Below, piece by piece: positions 41,740 through 48,742 of a DNA stretch of 48,765 bases. Position 1 is the stretch's first letter; each line of letters begins with the position of its first letter. Origin of the DNA: Lachnospiraceae bacterium (GTDB taxonomy: Bacteria; Bacillota; Clostridia; Lachnospirales; Lachnospiraceae); assembly GCA_900766915.1 (NCBI GenBank), contig CAAFXE010000194.1, positions 1 through 48,765 of the forward strand, read 5' to 3'. The notes below the pieces were generated by a model that searched no databases, was not told the DNA's origin, and was given only the letters and a program-made list of their open reading frames with translations. The position numbers and the translations under genes are program-made.

Positions 41740-42117
41740 ATGAGAACACAAATTGTAGAAGAAAATGGATTAGAATACCGACTCGTAAAAGATGGAATGT
41801 ACTATCCGGTTTTAGAACTGCCTGAAAGCACAAATTTTGAAATTGGAAAATATGGAATCATGAGGTATGAGTATTTGCAAACTCATAAAAGAGAACAGTA
41901 TATCAGGTTGTTTGTAAATGGTAAGTTAAATGAACACCTGTATGAAGTGGATGAGGAATGTAGAGAAATGGTTTCGCAGCTTATAGAGCAGATGAAACCG
42001 GGAGTAGGAGTTACAGAAGATCTAAAAGTCACAGATCCGATTCAATGGATAGAGTTGATGAATAATTTGAAAAACGCTGCGGAGGAGATTGTGTTAAAAG
42101 AGAAAGTATTTTGCTAG
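41740..42117 (+). CDS. tnpV: TnpV family transposon-encoded protein
   Basis: This 125-residue protein matches TnpV of Tn4451-like elements: YRLVKDGMYYPVLELPE, IGKYGIMRYEYLQTHKREQYIRLFVNGKLNEHLYEVDEE and the late DPIQWIELMNNLKNAAEEIVL. Its function is not known. AGGAGG lies 6 bases before the ATG and the gene follows the relaxase by 8 bases. Confidence 0.82.
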   Translation: MRTQIVEENGLEYRLVKDGMYYPVLELPESTNFEIGKYGIMRYEYLQTHKREQYIRLFVNGKLNEHLYEVDEECREMVSQLIEQMKPGVGVTEDLKVTDPIQWIELMNNLKNAAEEIVLKEKVFC

Positions 42118-42152
42118 TGTTGTTCCAATGGAATAGAGATAGGAACCAAGAT

Positions 42153-42187
42153 AGAACCGACGGGGATTAGTCCTTGTCGGTTCTTTT
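42153..42187 (+). terminator. Intrinsic terminator after tnpV
   Basis: AGAACCGAC (42153-42161) pairs with GTCGGTTCT (42176-42184), followed by TTTT. It closes the mobilization operon. Confidence 0.82.
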
Positions 42188-42223
42188 GAATATCAAGAAA
42201 GGATGAATTTGGTGATGGATTGT

Positions 42224-42251
42224 TTGATTTATCGTAAAAAAATGATATTAT
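42224..42251 (+). promoter_or_regulatory. Promoter of the cargo nucleotide genes
   Basis: TTGATT (42224-42229) and TATTAT (42246-42251) are 16 bases apart, upstream of the pyrophosphatase-like remnant. Confidence 0.45.
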
Positions 42252-42293
42252 AGTGCTTATATAAGTAGAGCAAATGATTAAAATTATTTTTGA

Positions 42294-42479
42294 TTGAGGT
42301 TATTTGTTTTAAAAAGTGACATCGTAAAGGTGATTAATGATCGCCCTTTAGGAAGTTACCATCCGAAATATAAAGACATGTATTTTCCATTAAATTATGG
42401 TCATATCGAGTGTAGGATTGCACCAGATGGAGAAGAACAGGATGCATACATTTTGGGTATTGATATAAGGATGATTTAG
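42294..42479 (+). pseudogene. Truncated inorganic pyrophosphatase-like gene
   Basis: The 61-residue frame contains VINDRPLGSYHPKYKDMYFPLNYGHI and APDGEEQDAYILGID. This is the start of a short Clostridial inorganic-pyrophosphatase-like family that is normally about twice as long. It ends after IRMI and no continuation is visible in other frames. The only in-frame start is a TTG at 42294 with a poor site. It is most likely a decayed gene, though a short binding protein cannot be excluded. Confidence 0.6.
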
Positions 42480-42547
42480 AAAAAGGGATCAATAAGTTGT
42501 ATAAGCTTTGATATAAACAGGTAAGCTACAGGGGAGGTTGTGTGACA

Positions 42548-42973
42548 ATGGAAGTTAAATTTTATGATACGATAGACGATGGGTTATTAAAATTTGCAGT
42601 TATTATTTCTAAATTTGATGGTAAATGGGTGTTTTGTAAGCATAAGGATAGAAGAACTTATGAAATACCGGGGGGACATAGAGAGAATGGTGAAGATATT
42701 GATACGACAGCAAAAAGAGAATTGCAGGAAGAAACTGGCGCAATTGATTTTACAATAAAACCTATTTGCGTGTATTCAGTTACTGGAAAGACTAGGGTAA
42801 ATATTTCTGGAGAAGAAACATATGGGATGTTATACTTTGCAGAAATTAAAGGCTTTGACCGTGAGTTGCATAGTGAAATTGAAAAGGTAGAATTATTTCA
42901 TGAGTTACCTACTGAATGGACATATCCTTTGATCCAGCCACTGTTAATTGAAGAGTATAAGAGAAGAAAGTAA
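42548..42973 (+). CDS. Nudix hydrolase
   Basis: This 141-residue protein has the Nudix box GGHRENGEDIDTTAKRELQEETGA (GX5EX7REXXEEXGU) at about residues 43-66. Such enzymes split nucleoside diphosphates linked to another group, for example oxidised nucleotides or ADP-ribose. ATG 42548 is preferred to GTG 42542 because GGGGAGG then has proper spacing. The next gene, a nucleosidase, follows 32 bases later, suggesting a shared nucleotide-processing role. Confidence 0.87.
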   Translation: MEVKFYDTIDDGLLKFAVIISKFDGKWVFCKHKDRRTYEIPGGHRENGEDIDTTAKRELQEETGAIDFTIKPICVYSVTGKTRVNISGEETYGMLYFAEIKGFDRELHSEIEKVELFHELPTEWTYPLIQPLLIEEYKRRK

Positions 42974-43005
42974 ATTCAAAAGTATTGGAAAGGCGTGGTT
43001 TGATT

Positions 43006-43686
43006 ATGAAGAAAATTGGTATGATTGTAGCAGTAGAAATTCAATCAGTTTTGGATAAGTTTGGTGCCAAGCTTACCGAACAAAAGAATAAAGCAGGGTA
43101 TTTGGTATTAGAGTATAGTACGGAACAGTATCAATTGGTTATTGTAAGCTGTGGCGCAGGAGAGATAGCAGCTGCATCCGGAACACAATTCTTGATTAGT
43201 GAATATCATGTTGATATGATAATTAACTTTGGTATTGTGGGTGGACTTACGGAAGAAATGTCAAAAACGAAAGTATGCATTGTAGAAAAAGTGGTTCATT
43301 ATGATTTCGATACTAGCACAGTAGATAATGTGGAGGTTGGCAGATATTTGGACTATCCGGATATTTATATTCCGACATCTTCTCAATTATTGCAAAAATC
43401 TATAGAACTAAATCCTACATTACTTCCTGTGATATGTGCATCTGGTGATAAGTTTATTGCAGATCCAAAACAAAAAGTAGAATTACATAGAAAGTTTGGT
43501 GCTCAGATCTGTGAGATGGAAGCAGCCGGGATTGTACTTACGTGTAATCGTAATGAAGTACCATGCATGATGATTAAAATTGTAAGCGACGGTATTACAG
43601 GCGGAGTAGAAGAATTCCTGGAAACAAAGGACGAAGCAGCGTCTATATGTTTAGAGGTAGTAAATCAAATTGTAAATGAGATGTAG
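43006..43686 (+). CDS. MTA/SAH nucleosidase-like phosphorylase-fold protein
   Basis: This 226-residue protein is of the PNP_UDP fold close to MtnN (Pfs): KIGMIVAVEIQS at the start, SCGAGEIAAASGTQFLI, NFGIVGGL, ASGDKFIAD and the purine/ribose-binding CEMEAAGIVLTC, with the catalytic Asp position in KIVSDGITGG. MtnN cleaves methylthioadenosine and S-adenosylhomocysteine. Here the N-terminal EE pair of true MtnN is replaced by VEIQS, so activity may differ. Its place on a mobile element beside a Nudix gene suggests accessory nucleotide metabolism or defence. Confidence 0.8.
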   Translation: MKKIGMIVAVEIQSVLDKFGAKLTEQKNKAGYLVLEYSTEQYQLVIVSCGAGEIAAASGTQFLISEYHVDMIINFGIVGGLTEEMSKTKVCIVEKVVHYDFDTSTVDNVEVGRYLDYPDIYIPTSSQLLQKSIELNPTLLPVICASGDKFIADPKQKVELHRKFGAQICEMEAAGIVLTCNRNEVPCMMIKIVSDGITGGVEEFLETKDEAASICLEVVNQIVNEM

Positions 43687-43884
43687 TGTTTCGGGTTTTG
43701 TTCAAATGAAGAAATAGGCATAAATGTACGATTTCAAAAAGACAATCGTTTTATAATGAAAAAAATATTTCATTTATGCTAATAGCAAGGGTTGTGCAAG
43801 TTGATTATGCTATGAATATAGCTATGATGCCTTGACTAGGTAAATTTGTGTACAAAGTAAATGAGAAAAGGGAGTAAAAGGATC

Positions 43885-44454
43885 GTGGAATATTATCATT
43901 TGGTTACCAGAAACCCTATGTATAAAGGGCAAATTATAGACTTTTCTAACGGAGAGTATAACCGATTATATGAATTTTGGATGAAGCGAGAGGAGAGAAC
44001 AGAAGACGGTCGTGATGTGTTTGATATTTTGAACGAGAAAAGGATGCTGAGTGATGAAGAAGAAAATGTTTTGGTTAATTATGTTTTTTGTCAATCAAGA
44101 GCAGTCAGAGAAACAATAACGGAGTATGTACGTAAAATTCGTTTTTCACATCTTCCATCAAGATTCTCGTGTCTATATGTATGTGATTCAATAGAAGGTG
44201 CATTGAAATGGAAAAAGAATTTTGAGCAATATAATCGAACTGTTTTGCAGTTAGTGAAAGTAAAATCGAATACACCTGCTTTTACTGGTGATGCTTCTTT
44301 GCTACCGGAGGTTAATGGAGATAGTTTTGATAAAAAAATCAACCAAGCTAGTCGGTACTGGTCAGGAGAATTGTTGGGAGTTTTGGAAGAGACTCTATTA
44401 GGTGGAAAAATAGAAGTAGTTGAAATTATAGAAGACTATACATGCAGTGAATAA
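43885..44454 (+). CDS. DUF2441 family protein
   Basis: This 189-residue protein matches DUF2441: EYYHLVTRNPMYKGQIIDFS, then VFDILNEKR, VREYV-like helices, and the conserved PSRFSCLYVCDSIEGALKWKKNF. TGDASLLP and IEVVEIIEDY follow. The SCLYVCDS...W pattern resembles the core of ADP-ribosyltransferase-like folds, which is an inference. GTG 43885 is favoured, with AAGGGAG about 10 bases upstream; ATG 43861 has no site. Function is not known. It stands alone between nucleotide genes and the zinc-finger gene. Confidence 0.72.
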   Translation: MEYYHLVTRNPMYKGQIIDFSNGEYNRLYEFWMKREERTEDGRDVFDILNEKRMLSDEEENVLVNYVFCQSRAVRETITEYVRKIRFSHLPSRFSCLYVCDSIEGALKWKKNFEQYNRTVLQLVKVKSNTPAFTGDASLLPEVNGDSFDKKINQASRYWSGELLGVLEETLLGGKIEVVEIIEDYTCSE

Positions 44455-44780
44455 TCAAGTTGATACATAAAACGTCGAGCATGATTTAGATAAACTTATT
44501 ATACAGTATCGAAAAAGAAATATAACCTGTATGAAGAAGTTTTATTTATGTTAAATCTGATATTCTTTCCATGGAAATTAAATAGATGTTTCAAAACCAA
44601 TAGTCGTATCTGTTTGAAGAAAAGCAATTATGATAAAAGTTATGGAAAAGAAACACGGAAATTGTTATATTAAAAAGTAGAAAAGTAGTATAAGGCAAAT
44701 TCAAATTTAGAATCGAAATTGTCAGATTGTAAATAAAAAATATTTTACAATATTCATAAAATAAGGGGAGTGAGTAAGTT
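44455..44780. other. AT-rich spacer without a gene
   Basis: I see no convincing frame in these 326 bases. The only structure is ATTGTAAA (44726-44733) with TTTACAAT (44744-44751), about 30 bases before the next start codon. It could be an operator or weak terminator. Confidence 0.4.
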
Positions 44781-45191
44781 ATGACAAATTACATAAATTA
44801 TCCTAGACATAGATTTACTCCAAATAGCTGTATTATTTGGTTTGAAAATGGAACATATTCGTGGTGTAGCCTAGGTGGAAATCAAGGCGGTTATTTGTTA
44901 AATTCAGATTATTTAAATAGTGCTATTAAAGTGGATGTTAAAATGTATTCGGGATATGAATACAGGTTTACTGTAGAACAATTTAAAGAATGGTTAAGGA
45001 CAGGCACATTGGATGAAAAACTACGAATTACTTATTCAGAGGAAATAAAGAAATGTCCAAAGTGTGGGGGAAAATTATTGCTTAGAACAGCTAGACGAGG
45101 AGTGAATGCTGGAAGTAACTTCTGGGGTTGCAGTGGGTATCCAAATTGTCATTACACGCAAAATATTGAGGTGGATGAACAAAATGTGTAA
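44781..45191 (+). CDS. Protein with topoisomerase-type C4 zinc finger
   Basis: This 136-residue protein ends in a four-Cys finger of the type IA topoisomerase kind: KKCPKCGGKLLLRTARRG, then NFWGCSGYPNCHYTQNI. The N-terminal 85 residues (FTPNSCIIWFENGTYSWCSLGGNQGGYLL) form a domain I do not recognise. The finger should bind single-stranded DNA. GGGGAG lies before the ATG. It resembles the tail of the exonuclease at 9020, but the rest is unrelated. Confidence 0.72.
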   Translation: MTNYINYPRHRFTPNSCIIWFENGTYSWCSLGGNQGGYLLNSDYLNSAIKVDVKMYSGYEYRFTVEQFKEWLRTGTLDEKLRITYSEEIKKCPKCGGKLLLRTARRGVNAGSNFWGCSGYPNCHYTQNIEVDEQNV

Positions 45192-45193
45192 TG

Positions 45194-45235
45194 GAGAAAG
45201 AACCAGGAATTAGTCCTTGGATGTTTTTCTCTTTT
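45194..45235 (+). terminator. Intrinsic terminator after the zinc-finger gene
   Basis: GAGAAA (45194-45199) with TTTCTC (45226-45231) encloses CCAGGA-ATTAG-TCCT.GG, and TTTT follows. The loop region resembles that of the terminator at 42153. Confidence 0.65.
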
Positions 45236-45310
45236 AGATGTAGACGCTAGTTTTCTTGTTGTTTTGCCAAGCTTGTCTATGTGGAAGGCTTGCAATGACT
45301 TACAATAGCG

Positions 45311-45353
45311 TCGTAAAATTTCACGTTGAATTTTACGACTAATGGTATATAAT
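45311..45353 (+). promoter_or_regulatory. Toxin-antitoxin promoter with perfect operator
   Basis: TCGTAAAATT (45311-45320) pairs perfectly with AATTTTACGA (45329-45338). The right arm overlaps TTGAAT (45326-45331), the -35 box of a promoter whose TATAAT lies at 45348-45353 with a 16-base spacer. This is the expected layout for repression by the antitoxin or the toxin-antitoxin complex. Confidence 0.8.
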
Positions 45354-45389
45354 AGTAGTAGATTGAAAATCAGAGAAGGGAGAATGAAT

Positions 45390-45638
45390 ATGGCTAATAT
45401 TTTACCAGTATCAGATTTGAGAAATTATAATGAAGTTTTAAAGAATTGTCAGGTAGGTGAACCTGTATTTCTTACAAGGAATGGAAGGGGAAGATTTGTT
45501 GTTCTTGACATTGAAGATTATGAACGAGATCGAGCAGAAAAGAAACTTTTAATGAAATTACAGGAAGCAGAAGAAGCTGTAAAAGATGGAGAACGATGGC
45601 TTAGTCTTGACGAATTAAAAATAGCTATGGGAGAGTAG
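45390..45638 (+). CDS. Phd/YefM-type antitoxin
   Basis: This 82-residue protein has the Phd/YefM N-terminal DNA-binding domain (ILPVSDLRNYNEVLKNCQVGEPVFLTRNGRGRFVVLDIEDYE) and a charged C-terminal tail that would wrap the toxin. ATG 45390 is chosen because AAGGGAG lies 7 bases upstream; earlier in-frame ATGs fall inside the promoter or abut the site. The toxin gene starts four bases after its stop. Confidence 0.87.
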   Translation: MANILPVSDLRNYNEVLKNCQVGEPVFLTRNGRGRFVVLDIEDYERDRAEKKLLMKLQEAEEAVKDGERWLSLDELKIAMGE

Positions 45639-45641
45639 CCT

Positions 45642-45941
45642 ATGATGAAGCTTCGAATTAACCCATTAGTAGTTGCGGATTTGAAAGAAATTCGAAATTT
45701 TATTGCGGAAGACAATGTGGAAAAAGCAGCCGAAATCATAGAGATGATTTATGCAAAGTTTGAAAATATACAGTTATTCCCTGATATGGGTGCTGATCTT
45801 TCTAAACGTGTTAGTTTTCGTACAGATTATAAGTATGCAGTTTGGAAAAATTATGTAATTATTTACAAGGTTAGAAAAGCATATGTGGAGATATACCGAG
45901 TGTTGAGTCGCTATCAAGACATAACTAGGATTTTTGATTAA
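45642..45941 (+). CDS. RelE/ParE family toxin
   Basis: This 99-residue basic protein reads LRINPLVVADLKEIRNFIAEDN, then IQLFPDMGADL and YAVWKNYVIIYKVRKAYVEIYRVLSRYQD, the ParE/RelE fold. The variable C-terminal strands decide between gyrase and ribosome targets, and I cannot tell which. A second in-frame ATG at 45645 is possible. The pair is a complete type II module that could stabilise the mobile element. Confidence 0.87.
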   Translation: MMKLRINPLVVADLKEIRNFIAEDNVEKAAEIIEMIYAKFENIQLFPDMGADLSKRVSFRTDYKYAVWKNYVIIYKVRKAYVEIYRVLSRYQDITRIFD

Positions 45942-46045
45942 TGTGTGGAAACGTTTCAGCAGTAAGACTTTATTTAAAGGACATAATCTTTTGATTATAA
46001 ATATGACATGCCTAGTAGAAGTCATGACGAAAGGTAAGTAGAATA

Positions 46046-47068
46046 ATGAAAATAAAATTATATGATGTACAATATGACAATGTTATAAAAAGTTTTTATT
46101 TAACAGCAGGAGTTGATTATGAATATGCGTTGGAAAAATTAGTTCCTTTAATAAATAAATTGGAGTTCCAGCGCAATACATTAAGGGCATCCTTTTACAA
46201 AAGATTGGAAGAAGATATTCAGGCTGGTTGTATTATGCCTAATATAACTATTGCTATTAAAGCAGATAATTTAATGCCTAAAAAAGAGGATATAACTGAA
46301 GCTTACATTGATTATAACATGAAGAACGCCTTTATTTTAGATGGAATACAAAGATTAAATACGTTAAATAGAATTGAAAAATCTAAATTAGACAAGGATA
46401 GAACGTTATATTGTAATATTTTAATTAGTGATTCTATGGACAGATTACTATATAGGATGATTACATTAAATAATGGTCAAAAACCGATGTCTGCTCGTCA
46501 TCAAATAGAAATTTTGGCAGGAAATATTTTTGATTTTGAATCATTACCGATTTTAAGTGTTACGGAAAAAGAAAAAAAATCAAAAAAGAAAAAAGATGAA
46601 GATACAATGAATAAGGAAAGCCTAATAAAAGGGTATCTGGCTTATATTAGCAACTCTGTCAATATTGATAATCAGAAAATTATCGAAGAGAAAATGAATG
46701 AGTTGATTGCTGATAAAATATTAAATTCTAATATCGCTCAGAAAAACGGAGAATTTCAGGATGTAATGAATTATATTTCTAACGTGATGGACAATGAATA
46801 TTTGAGTACTTGGTTTAAAGTAGTAAATAATTTTATTGGTTTCTCCGCTGCTATGAATACAGCATTTCTTCAAATTCATGAATTAGGAAAGCAAGAGTTA
46901 AAAGAATACATAGAATTGTTTGAAGAAGTTTTTTCAGCAATAGATGTATCTAAAATAAAGCTGGGCTTAGCAAGAAGAAGAATGGTCAAGTTCTATTTTG
47001 AAAACTTTTCAAAATTCTCCCAATATGGATATTCCGATTTGTTAGATGCGATTTCACAGGAGTTGTAG
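46046..47068 (+). CDS. DGQHR/ParB-like domain protein of a two-gene unit
   Basis: This 340-residue protein has AFILDGIQRLNTL with D99-G100-I101-Q102-R103, a variant of the DGQHR/DGQQR motif found in DndB-like and DUF262 proteins of the ParB/sulfiredoxin fold. MITLNNGQKPMSARHQIEIL at about 138-157 matches the second conserved block of that group. A Lys-rich linker (about 174-187) separates a helical C-terminal half of unknown type. GAAAGG lies upstream of the ATG. The next gene starts 4 bases after its stop. I infer a nucleotide- or DNA-sensing role; no nuclease motif is visible. Confidence 0.65.
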   Translation: MKIKLYDVQYDNVIKSFYLTAGVDYEYALEKLVPLINKLEFQRNTLRASFYKRLEEDIQAGCIMPNITIAIKADNLMPKKEDITEAYIDYNMKNAFILDGIQRLNTLNRIEKSKLDKDRTLYCNILISDSMDRLLYRMITLNNGQKPMSARHQIEILAGNIFDFESLPILSVTEKEKKSKKKKDEDTMNKESLIKGYLAYISNSVNIDNQKIIEEKMNELIADKILNSNIAQKNGEFQDVMNYISNVMDNEYLSTWFKVVNNFIGFSAAMNTAFLQIHELGKQELKEYIELFEEVFSAIDVSKIKLGLARRRMVKFYFENFSKFSQYGYSDLLDAISQEL

Positions 47069-47072
47069 TAGT

Positions 47073-47972
47073 ATGGGACAGGTTCAAAAAGGAATATATA
47101 TTTATACGGATGGTTGGGATAGCATTGATGATGCAATACTACCGACAGAGTTAGTGGTATCAGATAGAATTTCTAATGAAGCTGTGCTGATTAGATTATT
47201 ATGTGGAACACTAAAAATAAAATATATGTTAGATGGAAATGAGGTGGAGTGGGAGCAACTGAACAATTATAGCGTACCAGGGAGTGAACAGAACAATCTT
47301 TTTCAAAAAAAGATTATAAAGGAATTCTTTTCTTTTGAGCATTACAGATTGATAGAGAGAAAAAGTATAGATAAATATTTGAATTCTAATAGAAGAAATC
47401 ATTTTGTACATGGCGAGGTTTTATCAGAATTAACAGGTGCAATGATATGGATGGAAAAATCCCCTATTGAAGCCTTTGTGCATATTTATAGAACATTAGA
47501 ATTTATGAGTTATTCATTTCCCTTGATTTACGCATCGAAGTCCATGGATTATAGAGGATCATACGAAAATCTGAAGAAGTTTATGAGTGGAGACTCCGAT
47601 GGTGAGTTAAAGTTCTTTAAAACATTTCTGAAGGAGTTATTTAAAAATAATCTTTTGTTTGAATATGAGTTTGAAATATATTTTTTAAATGGAAATGAAG
47701 GATTGATTAAAGAAGAATTAGAAAGAGTTATAAAGAATTCGTATTATAACTATGATGGCAATACAATGAAAATTAGGTTTGCGAATGTTATCGATTTGAT
47801 TATTACTTTGCGTAATAGATATTTTCATATGTTGGTTGGAAAGGGAATGGATAATTTTTATGACACACGATACGATAAACGTGAAATTTTTTTAGCAATG
47901 AATCCGGTATTCATTAACTGGTTGTCACTGATCTATAGGGAAATAGCAATTTACTCCGTTGGCATTGTATAA
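47073..47972 (+). CDS. Putative HEPN-type ribonuclease of a two-gene unit
   Basis: This 299-residue protein is unannotated by sight but has two HEPN-like motifs. The first is NRRNHFVHGE, with R108 and H113 (Rx4H). The second is TLRNRYFHML, with R247 and H252 (Rx4H). Around them are long helices, as in HEPN RNases that act as abortive-infection effectors. ATG 47073 has AGGAG 10 bases upstream, inside the end of the previous gene, so the two are coupled. It could instead be a catalytically dead HEPN partner. Confidence 0.55.
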   Translation: MGQVQKGIYIYTDGWDSIDDAILPTELVVSDRISNEAVLIRLLCGTLKIKYMLDGNEVEWEQLNNYSVPGSEQNNLFQKKIIKEFFSFEHYRLIERKSIDKYLNSNRRNHFVHGEVLSELTGAMIWMEKSPIEAFVHIYRTLEFMSYSFPLIYASKSMDYRGSYENLKKFMSGDSDGELKFFKTFLKELFKNNLLFEYEFEIYFLNGNEGLIKEELERVIKNSYYNYDGNTMKIRFANVIDLIITLRNRYFHMLVGKGMDNFYDTRYDKREIFLAMNPVFINWLSLIYREIAIYSVGIV

Positions 47973-48118
47973 TGTAGTAGGATATTGTGTGAAAGTTCGT
48001 CATCAACCATTAATATGTTATAATGGATGCTTACTATTTGACATTTGGTGTTTGCGATAAATGTATTTACATCATTTTCAAGGTAGGATAATATAGTATT
48101 TGAAAAAATTTTAATCAT
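47951..48118 (-). CDS. Small protein, Cse60-like
   Basis: This 55-residue protein on the minus strand starts at ATG 48118 with GAGAGGTG about 7 bases upstream. It reads IKIFSNTILSYLENDVNTFIAN, then IVSIHYNI and HNILLHYT. This resembles the short Cse60 family (VKIF...LE..VN.FL...I..I.Y). It converges on the HEPN-like gene and overlaps its end by 22 bases. Function is not known. Confidence 0.5.
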   Translation of the reverse strand: MIKIFSNTILSYLENDVNTFIANTKCQIVSIHYNILMVDDELSHNILLHYTMPTE

Positions 48119-48198
48119 GAATACACACCTCTCTTTTTGACATATTATATGCTGAATCATGTTTAGGTATTCGAAAATTATTTGAATGCATTTAGTAG

Positions 48199-48219
48199 TG
48201 ATAACAATTTGATAACAAT
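48199..48219. repeat. Right paired TGATAACA sites
   Basis: TGATAACA occurs twice with an 11-base period, in the same orientation as the pair at 36342. It lies about 100 bases inside the right repeat. Confidence 0.6.
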
Positions 48220-48318
48220 AAATCCAGAAGCGAGAAATACGACTTGCAAAATCGTGGATTTAAGCCACAAAAAATACCAAAAACCACAGAAAAAAAGGTA
48301 AAAGACACAAGTCCAACC

Positions 48319-48375
48319 CCGTGAAGGTGGACGTACTGTAGGTTCAGGCCGTGTTGCTACTATCATTGAATAATT
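48319..48375 (+). repeat. Right attachment repeat (attR), copy of the tuf 3' end
   Basis: These 57 bases are identical to 36157-36213. The upstream bases differ at once from tuf, so no longer tuf fragment remains. Confidence 0.92.
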
Positions 48376-48395
48376 AGATATTAATCAGTTAATTC

Positions 48396-48428
48396 AAGGG
48401 TTTCGGAGATTTCTCCGGAACCCTTTTT
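48396..48428 (+). terminator. Probable original tuf terminator
   Basis: AAGGGTTTCGGAGA (48396-48409) pairs with TCTCCGGAACCCTT (48412-48425), followed by more T. It sits directly after the right repeat, where the chromosomal tuf terminator would have been before integration. Confidence 0.8.
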
Positions 48429-48603
48429 AAATGCAGGAATAATGAAAACGGGTGTGAGCGGTGCCGAAGGTAGGAACTCCAATGGATTTCAAATAAGTTT
48501 GCATACGACAAAAACGACCGATAGAATCATAGATTTCCTAAGTGAACTGTGCTAAAATACCTTCAATGACCTGACTGCAGACAGTCAGAGAGGAGTACGT
48601 AAA

Positions 48604-48651
48604 ATGAGTATCAAAAACGAACCAAAAATCAAAAATGTCTTGATCACGTGA
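48604..48651 (+). pseudogene. Short, apparently interrupted ORF
   Basis: A good site (GAGAGGAG, 48589-48596) precedes an ATG that reads MSIKNEPKIKNVLIT and then stops. A CTGACTG-CAGA-CAGTCAG hairpin lies just before it. The strong start and the early stop next to IS-like repeats suggest the beginning of a gene cut by an insertion. The gene is not recognised. Confidence 0.35.
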
Positions 48652-48668
48652 ATAATCTGTGCTCCAAT

Positions 48669-48742
48669 GAGCCACCTGTCCGGTCAGTTTGAGCCACCAT
48701 TCCGGATATGTGTGAGCCGCTATTCCGGCCATAATGAGCCAC
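48669..48742. mobile_element. IS21-like terminal repeat array, partial
   Basis: GAGCCACC or a close variant occurs at 48669, 48691, 48714 and 48736, with a 22-23 base period. TCCGG follows in the first three units. Multiple short repeats at one end are typical of IS21-family elements, where the transposase binds them. No transposase is in view because the window ends. Confidence 0.5.

Larger units (their letters stand above)
36157..48375. mobile_element. Integrative mobilizable element in the tuf 3' end
   Basis: A 57-base perfect direct repeat marks both ends (36157-36213 and 48319-48375), giving a unit of 12,162 bases from repeat to repeat. It carries a repressor, an excisionase and a tyrosine integrase next to the left end, then a RepA-like ATPase, an oriT-like region and a MobA/MobL relaxase. 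There are no conjugation-channel genes, so it should move by borrowing another element's transfer machinery. The GC content drops well below the ribosomal genes. Cargo (42294-48118) is mostly small defence-like and toxin-antitoxin genes. Excision would restore a single tuf end. Confidence 0.9.

Noticed and set aside
40026..48118. Type IV secretion or coupling protein genes that would make the element self-transmissible
   Set aside because: No VirB4-, VirD4/TcpA- or channel-like proteins are encoded, so it is called mobilizable only.
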